A DNA stretch of 64,000 bases from Aminipila sp032051575 (GTDB taxonomy: Bacteria; Bacillota; Clostridia; Peptostreptococcales; Anaerovoracaceae), in NCBI RefSeq assembly GCF_032051575.1, contig NZ_DAMBYD010000006.1, positions 1-64,000 on the forward strand, given 5' to 3'. Made by a program: the position numbers and the translations under genes. Positions within the stretch are counted from its first letter, which is position 1. Every line of letters starts with the position of its first letter. The notes beneath the pieces were generated by a model. That model was not told where the DNA came from. It did no database searches and saw only the letters and a list, made by a program, of their open reading frames with translations. Of the stretch, positions 1-8,621 are shown piece after piece.

Positions 1-751
1 TCCAGCTGTCAAACTTCTTTCCTGTTGGTGCTGTCAGTCCGCTTCCATCTGGTAATGCGGATGAAGTTTGTCCATCTGCTACCTGCATTGAGGTTACACT
101 TCCGGTTCCTCCGTTTGCATCAAAGCTTATTGTATGATTTGTCTGTGCTGCTACTACCTGAATAAATATAGAATTTACACTTGGATTATATTCCGAACCT
201 ATGTCACCATTTAATAATGGTAATTGCTCAATTTTATCCTGAACAAAAGAAAATTCATATGTTCCAGGAATAGCATCTGCCTTTACAGGTATTAAAAAGG
301 TTACTAAGTCTACAGAGTTATCTGCACCTCCACAATCATCTAGCATATAATCATTATCTGGAGTATGTGCCCCATAGGCAAATCTATCAGATGATGAAAA
401 ATATGGCCACTGAATAGAAGGCTCTAATTTCAGTTTATTTTCTGAAGAAAATGTCGTATCAAACGTTGGATTGGTAAATACATTTTCATTCATCTTTATA
501 TATACTGTAGCACCCCAAAGTCCTGTATCTCCATTTGTTAACATATAATGAATGTTATTGGTGCCAGTTAATTTTAAAGTAATTTTAGCTGTTTCTCCTA
601 CAGACACTACTGGCGTATCTGCATTTAGTTCAAGCTTTATATCCGCTGTAGCTGCATGTGCTTCCATAGGAAAATAGACTAAATTGATAATTAGTAGTAA
701 TACTAAAAACAGTCCTATTTGCCTAAAATAATCCCTGCACTTTTTTTTCAT
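1..751 (-). CDS. Secreted protein with InlB B-type repeat, C-terminus beyond window
   Basis: Open frame of 250 codons running off the window edge. Start ATG at 749-751 has a strong AAGGAGGA site upstream. Residues 1-33 form a signal peptide (KKK, hydrophobic core, cleavage near AHAA). Residues 35-200 are a beta-rich region with VSVGETAKITLKL, like cohesin or Ig-type surface modules. From about residue 207 a segment with FDANGGTGSV and a following GKKFDSW is typical of the InlB B-repeat (Flg_new) family, usually present in tandem copies on wall or secreted proteins. The remainder lies outside the window, so its anchor and function are unknown. It shares an upstream direct repeat with the next secreted gene, which suggests common control. 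Confidence 0.8.
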   Translation of the reverse strand, partial: MKKKCRDYFRQIGLFLVLLLIINLVYFPMEAHAATADIKLELNADTPVVSVGETAKITLKLTGTNNIHYMLTNGDTGLWGATVYIKMNENVFTNPTFDTTFSSENKLKLEPSIQWPYFSSSDRFAYGAHTPDNDYMLDDCGGADNSVDLVTFLIPVKADAIPGTYEFSFVQDKIEQLPLLNGDIGSEYNPSVNSIFIQVVAAQTNHTISFDANGGTGSVTSMQVADGQTSSALPDGSGLTAPTGKKFDSW

Positions 752-888
752 ACTGATTCCTCCTTCTACAAAATATTATGATTTTGCATATTTTTATATG
801 GCCATTTGTATCTCTTTTCAAAATAAACGATTGTCCATCAAAAAATTTCTTCTTATAACGAATTTATCTCTATTATTCAAAATGGTAC

Positions 889-906
889 CTAAACAGAATC
901 TAAACA
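889..906 (-). promoter_or_regulatory. Direct repeat TGTTTAG-N4-TGTTTAG upstream of the InlB-repeat gene
   Basis: On the minus strand two exact TGTTTAG heptamers are separated by 4 bp, giving an 11-bp period as in OmpR/PhoB-family operators. The site lies about 140 bp before the ATG at 751. A possible promoter follows (TTGAAT, 17 bp, TATAAG). The same repeat occurs at 4883-4900. The binding protein is not identified. Confidence 0.5.
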
Positions 907-936
907 TTTATATTATTCTGATTTTTTGTTCGTTTG

Positions 937-3900
937 CTATTGAACAATGCTTACTTTACCCATAACATGATTTTTTAAAGCTAATGTATCGGTGGTTGTT
1001 ATGGTATTACTCTTATTCATATCCGCACTATACAGCATAATAGGATTTGTTATTCCTACTTTTCCCATAACATGGTTCTTCACCATTAATGTATCCGTTG
1101 TAGTTATAGTTCCGCTGCAATTCACATCTCCTCTGATTACAACATAATATGTTTTCACAAGATTATTTGATGTATCATACAGCTCTATCTTAAAGTTGGT
1201 TCCCACTACTGTACTTGAGTCATTAGAGGCAACCTCTGTATGGGTTGAAGAAGTCGGGTTCCATTTATAGGTTTTAACGGTACCGTTTGTCACATTAAAG
1301 TATGACATAACTTGACTTACCTTCTCTGCCATAGGATTCAGTCCTTCAATTAAGTTATATGTAGTTCCGTCTTTTGTGTATTCTGTGAGCCTCAAATTAG
1401 GACTTGTGGCAGACCCGACTATTGCCAAGTTTGGTACTACAGGCTGATACCCGCCTATGACGATTTGCAGTGGTTCACTTACATTTCCTGCCGCATCTTT
1501 TACCTGAACATACAAATACTTAACTCCTGCAGACAAACCTGTCATAGAAATAGTATTCATAGCACCGGAAGGAGTTCCTGCTCCACTTGTATCGATACCT
1601 GGATCTGCAGTAACACTGTCCAATACCTTATAATAATACGTCCCTGTTTCATTTGACACAAATGCCACAGTGGCCTTATCATCTGAAATACGGGTTTTAG
1701 TGATTTCCGACAAAACAGGTTTAGTGGTGTCAGACTCTTCAAACGCCGGGATACGTATTTTATATGGTGTCGCTGCATTACCCGCCTTATCCTTTGCATA
1801 GATATATACATCCTTTGCTCCTGAGGTTAAATCTTGAATCTCATCATATGCTAATTGATTTATCGTACATGCTGAATACGTAATTACAGTAGGTGGGACT
1901 GGTGTGACACCTTCATCAACTACAACCTTATCCCAATAAACAAATTCATTCGGTTGGAATCTTATAGCTGCTATTGTTCCGCCTTCTAATCTATAGGCTG
2001 TGCCAAGGGATAAAACAGGGGGCTGATCATCAACAGTCTGCCATATTGTACCTTTTGTCACTGAGCTTTCAGCTCCATTTAAATCTTTAACCAGAAAATA
2101 GATATCCTTGTCTCCCTCTGTTAAGTTATCAACAGTAAATTCTTTTAATATTTTAGCCTCAACACTTATTCCCGCACCTGATGTATCAATAACAGGGACA
2201 GGGTCTCCATGGTTTACAACACTGCAATATAAATTACCGCTGACTGTTGAAGTTAATTTCACATATGCTGTAGTTGGAGAATTACGCATTGCTGCCAGAT
2301 CATTTATGGCCGGTACCTGATATGGTGCAACATAAGCTGAGAGCACCTGACTTAAATTTCCTGCTTTATCTTTTGCAATAATGCAAACTGTCATTGCTTC
2401 AGATGTGTTTAAGTATACATTAAATGTATTTAATCCTGCCTGACACGGGCTTCCTACTCCTGTAGTATTTATAAGGTTTGAATCAGTAATAGCAGAAGTA
2501 GTAACCAAATAGTAATAACTTCCTGCCTCACTGCTTTCAAAGGTTATATCTGCATATGCAGGTGCTGTTCTCTTAACGTTATTCTGGGAAAGAACCGGTA
2601 TAGTTGTATCCGCTGCTGCATCAATATCCACCTTCCATACTGTGCTTAAATTTCCTGCCTTATCTTTTAACTGCAGGTACAAATCCTTTGCTCCCGCTGT
2701 CAGTCCTGAAATATCAATGGTATTTGCACCCTTGATGCAAGCTGTTCCCGTTCCTCCTGTATTTATTACAGGGGCTGTCTGATTATCATCTACTACCACA
2801 TAATAGCTGCTTCCTGCTTCACTGGAAGTAAAGGTTATTTGGGCTGCGGTATCTGAGCTGCGCCCTGCGATGCTGTCTGATATAACCGGATTCACCGTAT
2901 CATTTAAATCCACTTTCTGAACATCTGATATATTTCCTGCAACATCTTTTGCACATAGATAAAGATCCTTATTTCCTACAGTTAATCCACTTGGTGTAAA
3001 GACATTTTCTCCAGCTGTACAGTTAAAGGCAGTTGTACCGGTAAGGATGGCTGCCGTAGGTTCTGCAGCTCCGTCTGCCATCAATTTATAGTAGTACTTT
3101 CCGGATTCATTTACTGTAAAGCGGACACTTGAATCCACATCGGAGGACCGGATAGCTGAAAGACTGGTAATCACAGGAGGTGTCGTATCCGCCATGGCGG
3201 GAATATCATATTTTACTATCTGGCTGTTATTTCCCGCTGCGTCCTTTACAGTTACATAAATATCCTTTTCTCCATCGGTCAAAGGGATATTTGCCTCCGC
3301 TCCAAATGAGTTGCAGAAAATTCCCATTCCTGAAGTATCTATATCTGGTACTGGAGCTCCATCGTCCACAAGGGTATAATACAAATATCCCGGTTCATTT
3401 GTAGTAATCTTTATTGCTCCGCTGGTACTACTGATACGTGAGGCAGTGCCAAAACTAATCACTGGTGCAACAGAATCTGTATATTTTGCAAATTTTGTAA
3501 CAAATGAGTTAGAATCTGTAGCTTTTTTCTGCTTTCCAAAGACCAATAATTCACCATTAATTTTTTTAATTGCTCCAACATATTCTCCATATGGATCAAA
3601 ATTAATTCCCTGCCTGATGGTAGTACTTCCGCCTATCCAAATAAGATTTGTGCCATCATATGCTGCAACATAGGTTTGGTAAGGAACAGTGCCTTTCCAA
3701 TAATTCATAACTGTTGAAATATATAATTTTCCATTGTACGCTTCAACATTTGTTAAACTAGAACAATAATAAGTAGCCTGAGGTGGTTCAAAGTCTGTGT
3801 TTCCTCCGTTATAGGTCATCTGAACCCACTGATTATTTTTAACATCATATTTTCTGCAGTAAATCCCCTCCATTCTACTCTCAAATGCATACAGTTCATT

Positions 3901-4719
3901 ATTGTATACAACCAATTTACTCATTAAATTGTTTATCTCTCCCCCATATGCACTCCATGAAATGCCGTCAAATTTTATAACTTTACTCAGGAATGTACGT
4001 TGATACTGATCGAATCCCGTTAATTTATTTATAGCTACATACATAGCATCCTCTGTCTTGGTAACTCGAAACGAAGTACTCTTAGTATGAGAATCCAGTG
4101 GAATACCACCATCTGCTTCATTCCAGTTATCCTGCCCATCATCATATACCAGAACCCTTACTTTATAACCTTCACTGTCTTTCGATACAAATATTGCATA
4201 CAACTTATCCTTAAAAACAATCAATTGATGGCTTTCTATACTATCGGATGAACTTACATTTATGCCGTAGGGTTCACTGTATCCTACTTCTTTCCAGCCC
4301 GTTGTGTTATAGCCCTTTACCTTTAGTCTGCTCGAACCCGCTAAATTTTCAACAAATGCTACATAGAGCTTGTCTTTGTAAAAAACCATACTAGATGAGT
4401 AACCATCAGAAGACACGATATCATTATTTATATACTCCCAACCAGAACCGTTATATTTTTGTATTCTTACTTTATTAGTATCTCCTGTATAATCATTTTG
4501 AAGAGCATACATTTCTCCGTTATGGTCTACTATATCTTGAATACCTGCTTTATTTGGATCATATGAATTGATTCCATCATAATCATAGGTGAAATTTGAG
4601 CTACCAGGATTATAGACTGTACTTTCGTCTGCGTATACTGCACTATATGGCATCAATGTGATAATCATGGTTATGCCTAAAATATAAGAAATAACTTTTT
4701 TAAATGACCTTTCTTTCAT
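937..4719 (-). CDS. Secreted multi-repeat protein with propeller-like N-terminus, Ig-like repeats and dockerin
   Basis: A 1,260-residue secreted protein. Residues 1-30 are a signal peptide ending VYA. Residues about 40-415 contain repeated blades of the type 'YNGKLYIS', 'KDKLYVAF' and 'NGELLVFG', suggesting a Kelch-like or sialidase-like beta-propeller. Residues about 420-1090 hold seven repeats of roughly 98 residues, each starting like PVIS...R and ending DLYLxVKDAAGN, an Ig-like fold. A short beta module follows, then a terminal dockerin type I region with two Ca-binding repeats (DVNCSGTITTTD and DMNKSNTITTTD, each followed by KNHVMGK). No catalytic domain is recognised. A dockerin implies binding to a cohesin, but none is seen here. 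Role is probably adhesive or substrate-binding. Confidence 0.85.
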   Translation of the reverse strand: MKERSFKKVISYILGITMIITLMPYSAVYADESTVYNPGSSNFTYDYDGINSYDPNKAGIQDIVDHNGEMYALQNDYTGDTNKVRIQKYNGSGWEYINNDIVSSDGYSSSMVFYKDKLYVAFVENLAGSSRLKVKGYNTTGWKEVGYSEPYGINVSSSDSIESHQLIVFKDKLYAIFVSKDSEGYKVRVLVYDDGQDNWNEADGGIPLDSHTKSTSFRVTKTEDAMYVAINKLTGFDQYQRTFLSKVIKFDGISWSAYGGEINNLMSKLVVYNNELYAFESRMEGIYCRKYDVKNNQWVQMTYNGGNTDFEPPQATYYCSSLTNVEAYNGKLYISTVMNYWKGTVPYQTYVAAYDGTNLIWIGGSTTIRQGINFDPYGEYVGAIKKINGELLVFGKQKKATDSNSFVTKFAKYTDSVAPVISFGTASRISSTSGAIKITTNEPGYLYYTLVDDGAPVPDIDTSGMGIFCNSFGAEANIPLTDGEKDIYVTVKDAAGNNSQIVKYDIPAMADTTPPVITSLSAIRSSDVDSSVRFTVNESGKYYYKLMADGAAEPTAAILTGTTAFNCTAGENVFTPSGLTVGNKDLYLCAKDVAGNISDVQKVDLNDTVNPVISDSIAGRSSDTAAQITFTSSEAGSSYYVVVDDNQTAPVINTGGTGTACIKGANTIDISGLTAGAKDLYLQLKDKAGNLSTVWKVDIDAAADTTIPVLSQNNVKRTAPAYADITFESSEAGSYYYLVTTSAITDSNLINTTGVGSPCQAGLNTFNVYLNTSEAMTVCIIAKDKAGNLSQVLSAYVAPYQVPAINDLAAMRNSPTTAYVKLTSTVSGNLYCSVVNHGDPVPVIDTSGAGISVEAKILKEFTVDNLTEGDKDIYFLVKDLNGAESSVTKGTIWQTVDDQPPVLSLGTAYRLEGGTIAAIRFQPNEFVYWDKVVVDEGVTPVPPTVITYSACTINQLAYDEIQDLTSGAKDVYIYAKDKAGNAATPYKIRIPAFEESDTTKPVLSEITKTRISDDKATVAFVSNETGTYYYKVLDSVTADPGIDTSGAGTPSGAMNTISMTGLSAGVKYLYVQVKDAAGNVSEPLQIVIGGYQPVVPNLAIVGSATSPNLRLTEYTKDGTTYNLIEGLNPMAEKVSQVMSYFNVTNGTVKTYKWNPTSSTHTEVASNDSSTVVGTNFKIELYDTSNNLVKTYYVVIRGDVNCSGTITTTDTLMVKNHVMGKVGITNPIMLYSADMNKSNTITTTDTLALKNHVMGKVSIVQ

Positions 4720-4882
4720 AAATATTTACGCCCCTTCCGTAAAAATCTGTTATCTATCTCTTCTTAGATAATTTCAGTTTGATTAAAAAAAGAATTTTAT
4801 TCCACTCCTTTCTTTCACATTGAAATTCACTTTTATGATATTATTTCGGCGACAGAATTTTTCTTAATTATACAAATCATAA

Positions 4883-4900
4883 CTAAACAAAATCTAAACA
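4883..4900 (-). promoter_or_regulatory. Direct repeat TGTTTAG-N4-TGTTTAG upstream of the dockerin gene
   Basis: Second copy of the motif found at 889-906, with identical heptamers and spacing, about 165 bp before the ATG at 4719. Flanking AT-rich sequence (ATTTG/ATTTTG, then AATAAT-like and AAATTC) is also similar between the two promoters. This supports shared regulation of the two secreted-protein genes. The rest of the 4720-4984 gap shows no gene. Confidence 0.5.
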
Positions 4901-4984
4901 TTTTGACAATTTGGAATATTTTTCTCTATTTAATTACAATTTTTTATTTCATAAAGTTATTCAATAATTTGGTATATTTAAATA

Positions 4985-5013
4985 TTGACATTCTGGTCTA
5001 TAAGTTATAGAAT
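4985..5013 (+). promoter_or_regulatory. Sigma-A promoter of the blaI/blaR1-like operon
   Basis: TTGACA at 4985-4990, 17-bp spacer, TAGAAT at 5008-5013. The spacer contains operator 1, so repressor binding would directly block RNA polymerase. Confidence 0.75.
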
Positions 5014-5043
5014 AAAAAAACCGCTTAGTCTATAGGATATAGA
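4997..5043. promoter_or_regulatory. Two matched operators, TCTATA-N3-TATAGA
   Basis: Operator 1 at 4997-5011 and operator 2 at 5029-5043 are both TCTATA-N3-TATAGA with different central triplets. Starts are 32 bp apart, about three helical turns, placing both on one face of the DNA. Operator 2 sits inside a longer dyad (5020-5052). The likely binder is the BlaI-type repressor encoded 44 bp downstream, by analogy with paired BlaI/MecI operators. Confidence 0.65.
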
Positions 5044-5095
5044 CCAAGCGGTAATAAAGGGGTCTCAAATATTTTTAAATGAAGGAGGTGAATTA

Positions 5096-5458
5096 ATGAG
5101 CGGTTATAAACTGACAAAAACTGAATCCAAATTTGCAGATTTAATCTGGCAGAATGAACCGATCACTTCAGGTGACTTAGCCAAATTATGTGAAGCGGAA
5201 ATGAAATGGAAGAAATCAACCACTTATACAGTCTTAAAAAAACTATGTGAGAAAGGTATTTTTCAAAATGAGAATGCTACAGTAACATCTTGTTTCAAAA
5301 AAGAAGAGTTCTATGCAAAACAAAGCAGGTACTTTGTTGAAGATTTTTTTGGAGGCTCTCTTCCAAAATTTCTTACAGCTTTTATTGGCGGAAATAAACT
5401 AAGCAGTAAACAAGCAGAAGCACTAAAAAAACTGATTGATGAATATAAGGAGGATTAG
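5096..5458 (+). CDS. BlaI/MecI-family transcriptional repressor
   Basis: 120 residues, the usual length for the family. The N-terminal 70 residues form a winged helix (SKFADLIWQNEPITSGDLAKL, then WKKSTTYTVLKKLCEKGIF as recognition helix), and the C-terminal part is the dimerisation region. GAAGGAGGTG precedes the ATG. It is followed 15 bp later by a BlaR1-type membrane protease gene, the usual partner that triggers inactivation of the repressor. Two matched palindromes in its own promoter suggest autoregulation. No beta-lactamase gene is nearby, so the controlled genes may be only this operon and distant targets. Confidence 0.88.
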   Translation: MSGYKLTKTESKFADLIWQNEPITSGDLAKLCEAEMKWKKSTTYTVLKKLCEKGIFQNENATVTSCFKKEEFYAKQSRYFVEDFFGGSLPKFLTAFIGGNKLSSKQAEALKKLIDEYKED

Positions 5459-5473
5459 AAAGGGGGATTAGAA

Positions 5474-7150
5474 ATGAATGAACTATTTTTTTCAGTTTTA
5501 CATATGAGCATAACAGCAAGCTATGTCATTCTTTTTATCATTATACTTCGGCTGCCACTAAAAAAAGTTCCCCAAAATATATCTTATGCTTTATGGAGTA
5601 TCGCGGCATTCCGTCTTCTTTGCCCGTTTTCCTTTGAAAGTATGATAAGCTTTATACCCACCGGCACAGAAGAAATTCCACAATACATATTCCATAATCA
5701 AATGACTCACACAAATAATAATGCTTTAGAAACCTTTACTGGAAAAGCATTAACGGTGACACCAACAAATTATGATGTATCCCCTGTGCAGACCTTTTTT
5801 AATTCATGGTCCGGGTATATTTGGATTACCGGTATTGTTTTAATGCTTATTTACAGTATTGTTTGTATATTGATTTTAAAGAACCATTTAAAACATGCCC
5901 AGCACCTTAAATCTAATATTTATGAAGCAGTCAATATCAAGACCCCATTTGTACTTGGAATACTTAGTCCTAAAATTTATCTGCCAGCAGGATTAACAGA
6001 AGATGAAAAAAGATATATCATTCAACACGAAAAAACTCATATTTCACGATTTGATCATATGGTTAAGCTTTTGGCTTTTCTAATATTGTGCATACATTGG
6101 TTCAATCCTTTAGTCTGGATAGGGTTTTTACTAATGAGTACCGATATGGAACTATCCTGTGATGAAAAGGTTATCAGAAAAATGGGCATAGAAATAAAAA
6201 AGGATTATTCTACTTCCCTGCTTTCCCTTGCAACAAACCACCGCATTATAAATGGCAGCCCTCTTGCTTTTGGTGAAAGAAATGTTAAAGGAAGAATAAA
6301 AAATGTATTAAATTACAAAAAACCGGTTCCTTGGATTATAGCTTTTTCAATTGTAATGGTATGCATTATAGGCGTGGGCCTGCTTGCCAACCCTAAACCC
6401 GAAGCTTTAGATAAGCTTAAAATTACTGCTGAAAATACATCAAATTTAGAGCAAAGCATTTCAAACGCCTTATTGAATCATTACAAAAATGAATTCAATA
6501 GTCCTTGGTATGAAGTAGCAGCAGAAGGACATATAACACTTGATTCAGAAGAAAAAGATGGTATTACTAAGGTTTATTTACTTGAAGAGTACTATGAATT
6601 TTCTTTTGAAGATAACAATTTAACAGCAAGTAGCGGCCATGGAGAAAATGTGGCTGTACTTACATTAAAAAAAGACAGTAAAGGGGATTATATTTACGAT
6701 AATTTAAAAGCACCTCTTACTGATGGAGAGTATTATTCTTTTATAAAAGATTTATTTTCGTCCACTGCATTAGAAAAGTTAAGCTCAACTGATCGTGAAA
6801 AAAGCAAAGCAGACTTAGATTCACAATGTGAAGCTTATGCCAAAGCTTACCTGAAAAAAGCCAGCAGAGACGGTGAAATTTATATTTATCAAAAAGAAAA
6901 AGAGAGACCCGATATTAACTCTGAGACCGCCAACTATATTTTTGAAAACTATAGTGAATATCCATACTGGATAGGCACCCGTGAGACTGTTGAAAATGGA
7001 ACCAGATATGTATACGAAACGTCATGGCAGGATAAGGGCAGTCTAAACGGTATTTTAACTTTTATCAAAAAAAATTATAATGGAGATATAGTCAAAACAA
7101 CTAAATTCGAAATAAAAGATAATAAAATATTACCTATAAGCAACAAGTAA
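5474..7150 (+). CDS. BlaR1/MecR1-like M56 membrane metalloprotease with a non-PBP sensor domain
   Basis: 558 residues. Four membrane segments lie in the first 330 residues (about 8-27, 36-50, 114-135 and 284-304, with extra hydrophobic stretch 197-222). The M56 zinc site is visible: HEKTH at 185-189 and ELSCDE near 226-231. In BlaR1 this protease is cytosolic and, when activated, leads to cleavage of BlaI. The exported C-terminal part (about 310-558) does not show the SxxK/SxN/KTG motifs of a penicillin-binding sensor. It has instead two charged alpha/beta stretches, roughly 320-430 and 440-558. The signal sensed is therefore probably not a beta-lactam. Cotranscribed with the blaI-like gene. 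Confidence 0.85.
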   Translation: MNELFFSVLHMSITASYVILFIIILRLPLKKVPQNISYALWSIAAFRLLCPFSFESMISFIPTGTEEIPQYIFHNQMTHTNNNALETFTGKALTVTPTNYDVSPVQTFFNSWSGYIWITGIVLMLIYSIVCILILKNHLKHAQHLKSNIYEAVNIKTPFVLGILSPKIYLPAGLTEDEKRYIIQHEKTHISRFDHMVKLLAFLILCIHWFNPLVWIGFLLMSTDMELSCDEKVIRKMGIEIKKDYSTSLLSLATNHRIINGSPLAFGERNVKGRIKNVLNYKKPVPWIIAFSIVMVCIIGVGLLANPKPEALDKLKITAENTSNLEQSISNALLNHYKNEFNSPWYEVAAEGHITLDSEEKDGITKVYLLEEYYEFSFEDNNLTASSGHGENVAVLTLKKDSKGDYIYDNLKAPLTDGEYYSFIKDLFSSTALEKLSSTDREKSKADLDSQCEAYAKAYLKKASRDGEIYIYQKEKERPDINSETANYIFENYSEYPYWIGTRETVENGTRYVYETSWQDKGSLNGILTFIKKNYNGDIVKTTKFEIKDNKILPISNK

Positions 7151-7216
7151 TTTGAGACCAAAGTCAAATTAAAAAGAATTATAAAATAAAAGAACCAGAA
7201 TCAGAAAGGATTAAAA

Positions 7217-8011
7217 ATGAAAAAATATAATGTAGCACTTATTCTAATTTTAGCACTTAGCTTATGTTTATCAGGCTGTAGCCAAAATAAAGCACCGTCT
7301 GAGGATACAAAAAAAGAAGTGCAAAAAGAAAATACAAAGAAAATCGAGACCATGTATGAATTAAAATCAGAGAGATTTAAAGATAAAGATGTGATTATTA
7401 ATTATCCTCAGCTTATAAATCTTACAGACACCTCTGCACAGGAAAAAATAAATGAAATGATTAAAAACAAAGCATTTTTAGCTTATAATGAAATGGTAAA
7501 GCAAGGCGAACCATTTTCATATGAGCTTAAATATGATGTTAAGTACAGCAGTCCGGAATTGCTGAGCATAAGGTTTAATGACTATGTCAACTTTACTCAG
7601 TCTGCTCACCCAAGCAACTCTGTTGAAACTTTAAATATAGACATCAAGAATCAGAAAGTCATAAAATTAAGTGACTTTGTAAATATAAACGAAGGATTTG
7701 TTGACTTATTTAAAAATGGAAAATACCTGTCACCTTATCCAGATCAAACTCCGGAATTAATGGAATCCATTAAAAATATACTAGATGAAACGGATACTAA
7801 AGGATGGATAGATCTCCTAAAAAATGCTGATTCTTTTGATATTTATAGTGGAAACCAATATTCCTATTTAACCAAAGACAGCTTAGTAATCGTTATAAGC
7901 GTGCCTCACGTCATGGGTGACTATGCTGAATTTGAAATAAACTATAAGGATTTATCTGACTATAAGAAAACGGACAATGATATTTGGAAAGTCCTTGAAG
8001 CAGACAAATAA
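7217..8011 (+). CDS. Lipoprotein with DUF3298/RsiV-like domain
   Basis: 264 residues with a lipobox LSGC and lipidated Cys21. A Lys/Glu-rich linker runs to about residue 40. The body resembles DUF4163/DUF3298 proteins (RsiV and PdaC C-terminal regions): VIINYPQLINL, then an SAHPSNSVETLNID segment, the typical 'N..GAHP' strand of the family, followed by IKLSDFV. In RsiV this fold binds lysozyme. Here it is 66 bp downstream of the BlaR1-like gene in the same direction and may be a surface part of the same stress response, but its ligand is unknown. Confidence 0.7.
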   Translation: MKKYNVALILILALSLCLSGCSQNKAPSEDTKKEVQKENTKKIETMYELKSERFKDKDVIINYPQLINLTDTSAQEKINEMIKNKAFLAYNEMVKQGEPFSYELKYDVKYSSPELLSIRFNDYVNFTQSAHPSNSVETLNIDIKNQKVIKLSDFVNINEGFVDLFKNGKYLSPYPDQTPELMESIKNILDETDTKGWIDLLKNADSFDIYSGNQYSYLTKDSLVIVISVPHVMGDYAEFEINYKDLSDYKKTDNDIWKVLEADK

Positions 8012-8020
8012 AGATAATTT

Positions 8021-8056
8021 AAAAGCAGTGAAAACACATTATTTTTCACTGCTTTT
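8021..8056. terminator. Bidirectional intrinsic terminator
   Basis: AAAAGCAGTGAAAA pairs with TTTTTCACTGCTTTT around a 7-nt loop, flanked by A and T runs. It serves the lipoprotein operon (+) and the acetyltransferase operon (-). Confidence 0.8.
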
Positions 8057-8071
8057 ATTTTTTATTTGTAT

Positions 8072-8596
8072 CTATAAAATAAGCCTTTTTTCCAAACAAA
8101 TAAGCTGTACACCTTCAATTCCATTAAAAATGCAGGAAACTACTCCTACTTCTTTATATCCTATTTTTTCATAAAATTTTCTTGCTCCTAGATTTTTAGC
8201 ATTTGTATCCATACGGAGATATTCAATCCCCAATTGTGCAGAAAACTCCTCATAAAACTCAACAAACTGTTTTCCATATCCTTTATTAGACATCTCTGGG
8301 TCAACTACAAGCGTATGTAAAACCATTATTTCATCATCAGGTACTTGGTACGTCCAATTACAATCTCTGTATTCTTGAACTTGAGTTTGATTAATTATTG
8401 CAGCAGCCACTATACAATTATTATCCTCCAGCACAAACAGTTCATTTCTATTGAACGCCTTTTGAGCTGTATCTTCTGTAGGATATACTCCCCTTTTCCA
8501 TCCAACACATAAAGTTTGCTCCTCTTCTTTTTTTATAATAGCGTCATATATTTTGACAATACCTTGTATATCATTTTGGGTTGCCTTGCGTATCAT
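8072..8596 (-). CDS. GNAT-family N-acetyltransferase
   Basis: 174 residues. It begins MIRKATQNDIQGIVKIY, a classic GNAT beta1-alpha1 start. The acetyl-CoA site is in MVLHTLVVDPEMSNKGYGKQFV (the Q/RxxGxG/A loop reads NKGYGK), with LRMDTNAKNLGARKFYEKIGYKEVG near the C-terminus. Substrate unknown. A strong AGGAGGAGG site precedes the ATG. The gene starts 25 bp after the cyclodeaminase-like gene and is probably cotranscribed with it, so an amino-acid or amine substrate is possible. Confidence 0.85.
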   Translation of the reverse strand: MIRKATQNDIQGIVKIYDAIIKKEEEQTLCVGWKRGVYPTEDTAQKAFNRNELFVLEDNNCIVAAAIINQTQVQEYRDCNWTYQVPDDEIMVLHTLVVDPEMSNKGYGKQFVEFYEEFSAQLGIEYLRMDTNAKNLGARKFYEKIGYKEVGVVSCIFNGIEGVQLICLEKRLIL

Positions 8597-8621
8597 TTTG
8601 TCTCCTCCTCCTATTTAGGCT

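Noticed and set aside
5474..7150. True beta-lactam sensor BlaR1
   Set aside because: The C-terminal region has no SxxK, SxN or KTG motif, and no beta-lactamase gene is near.
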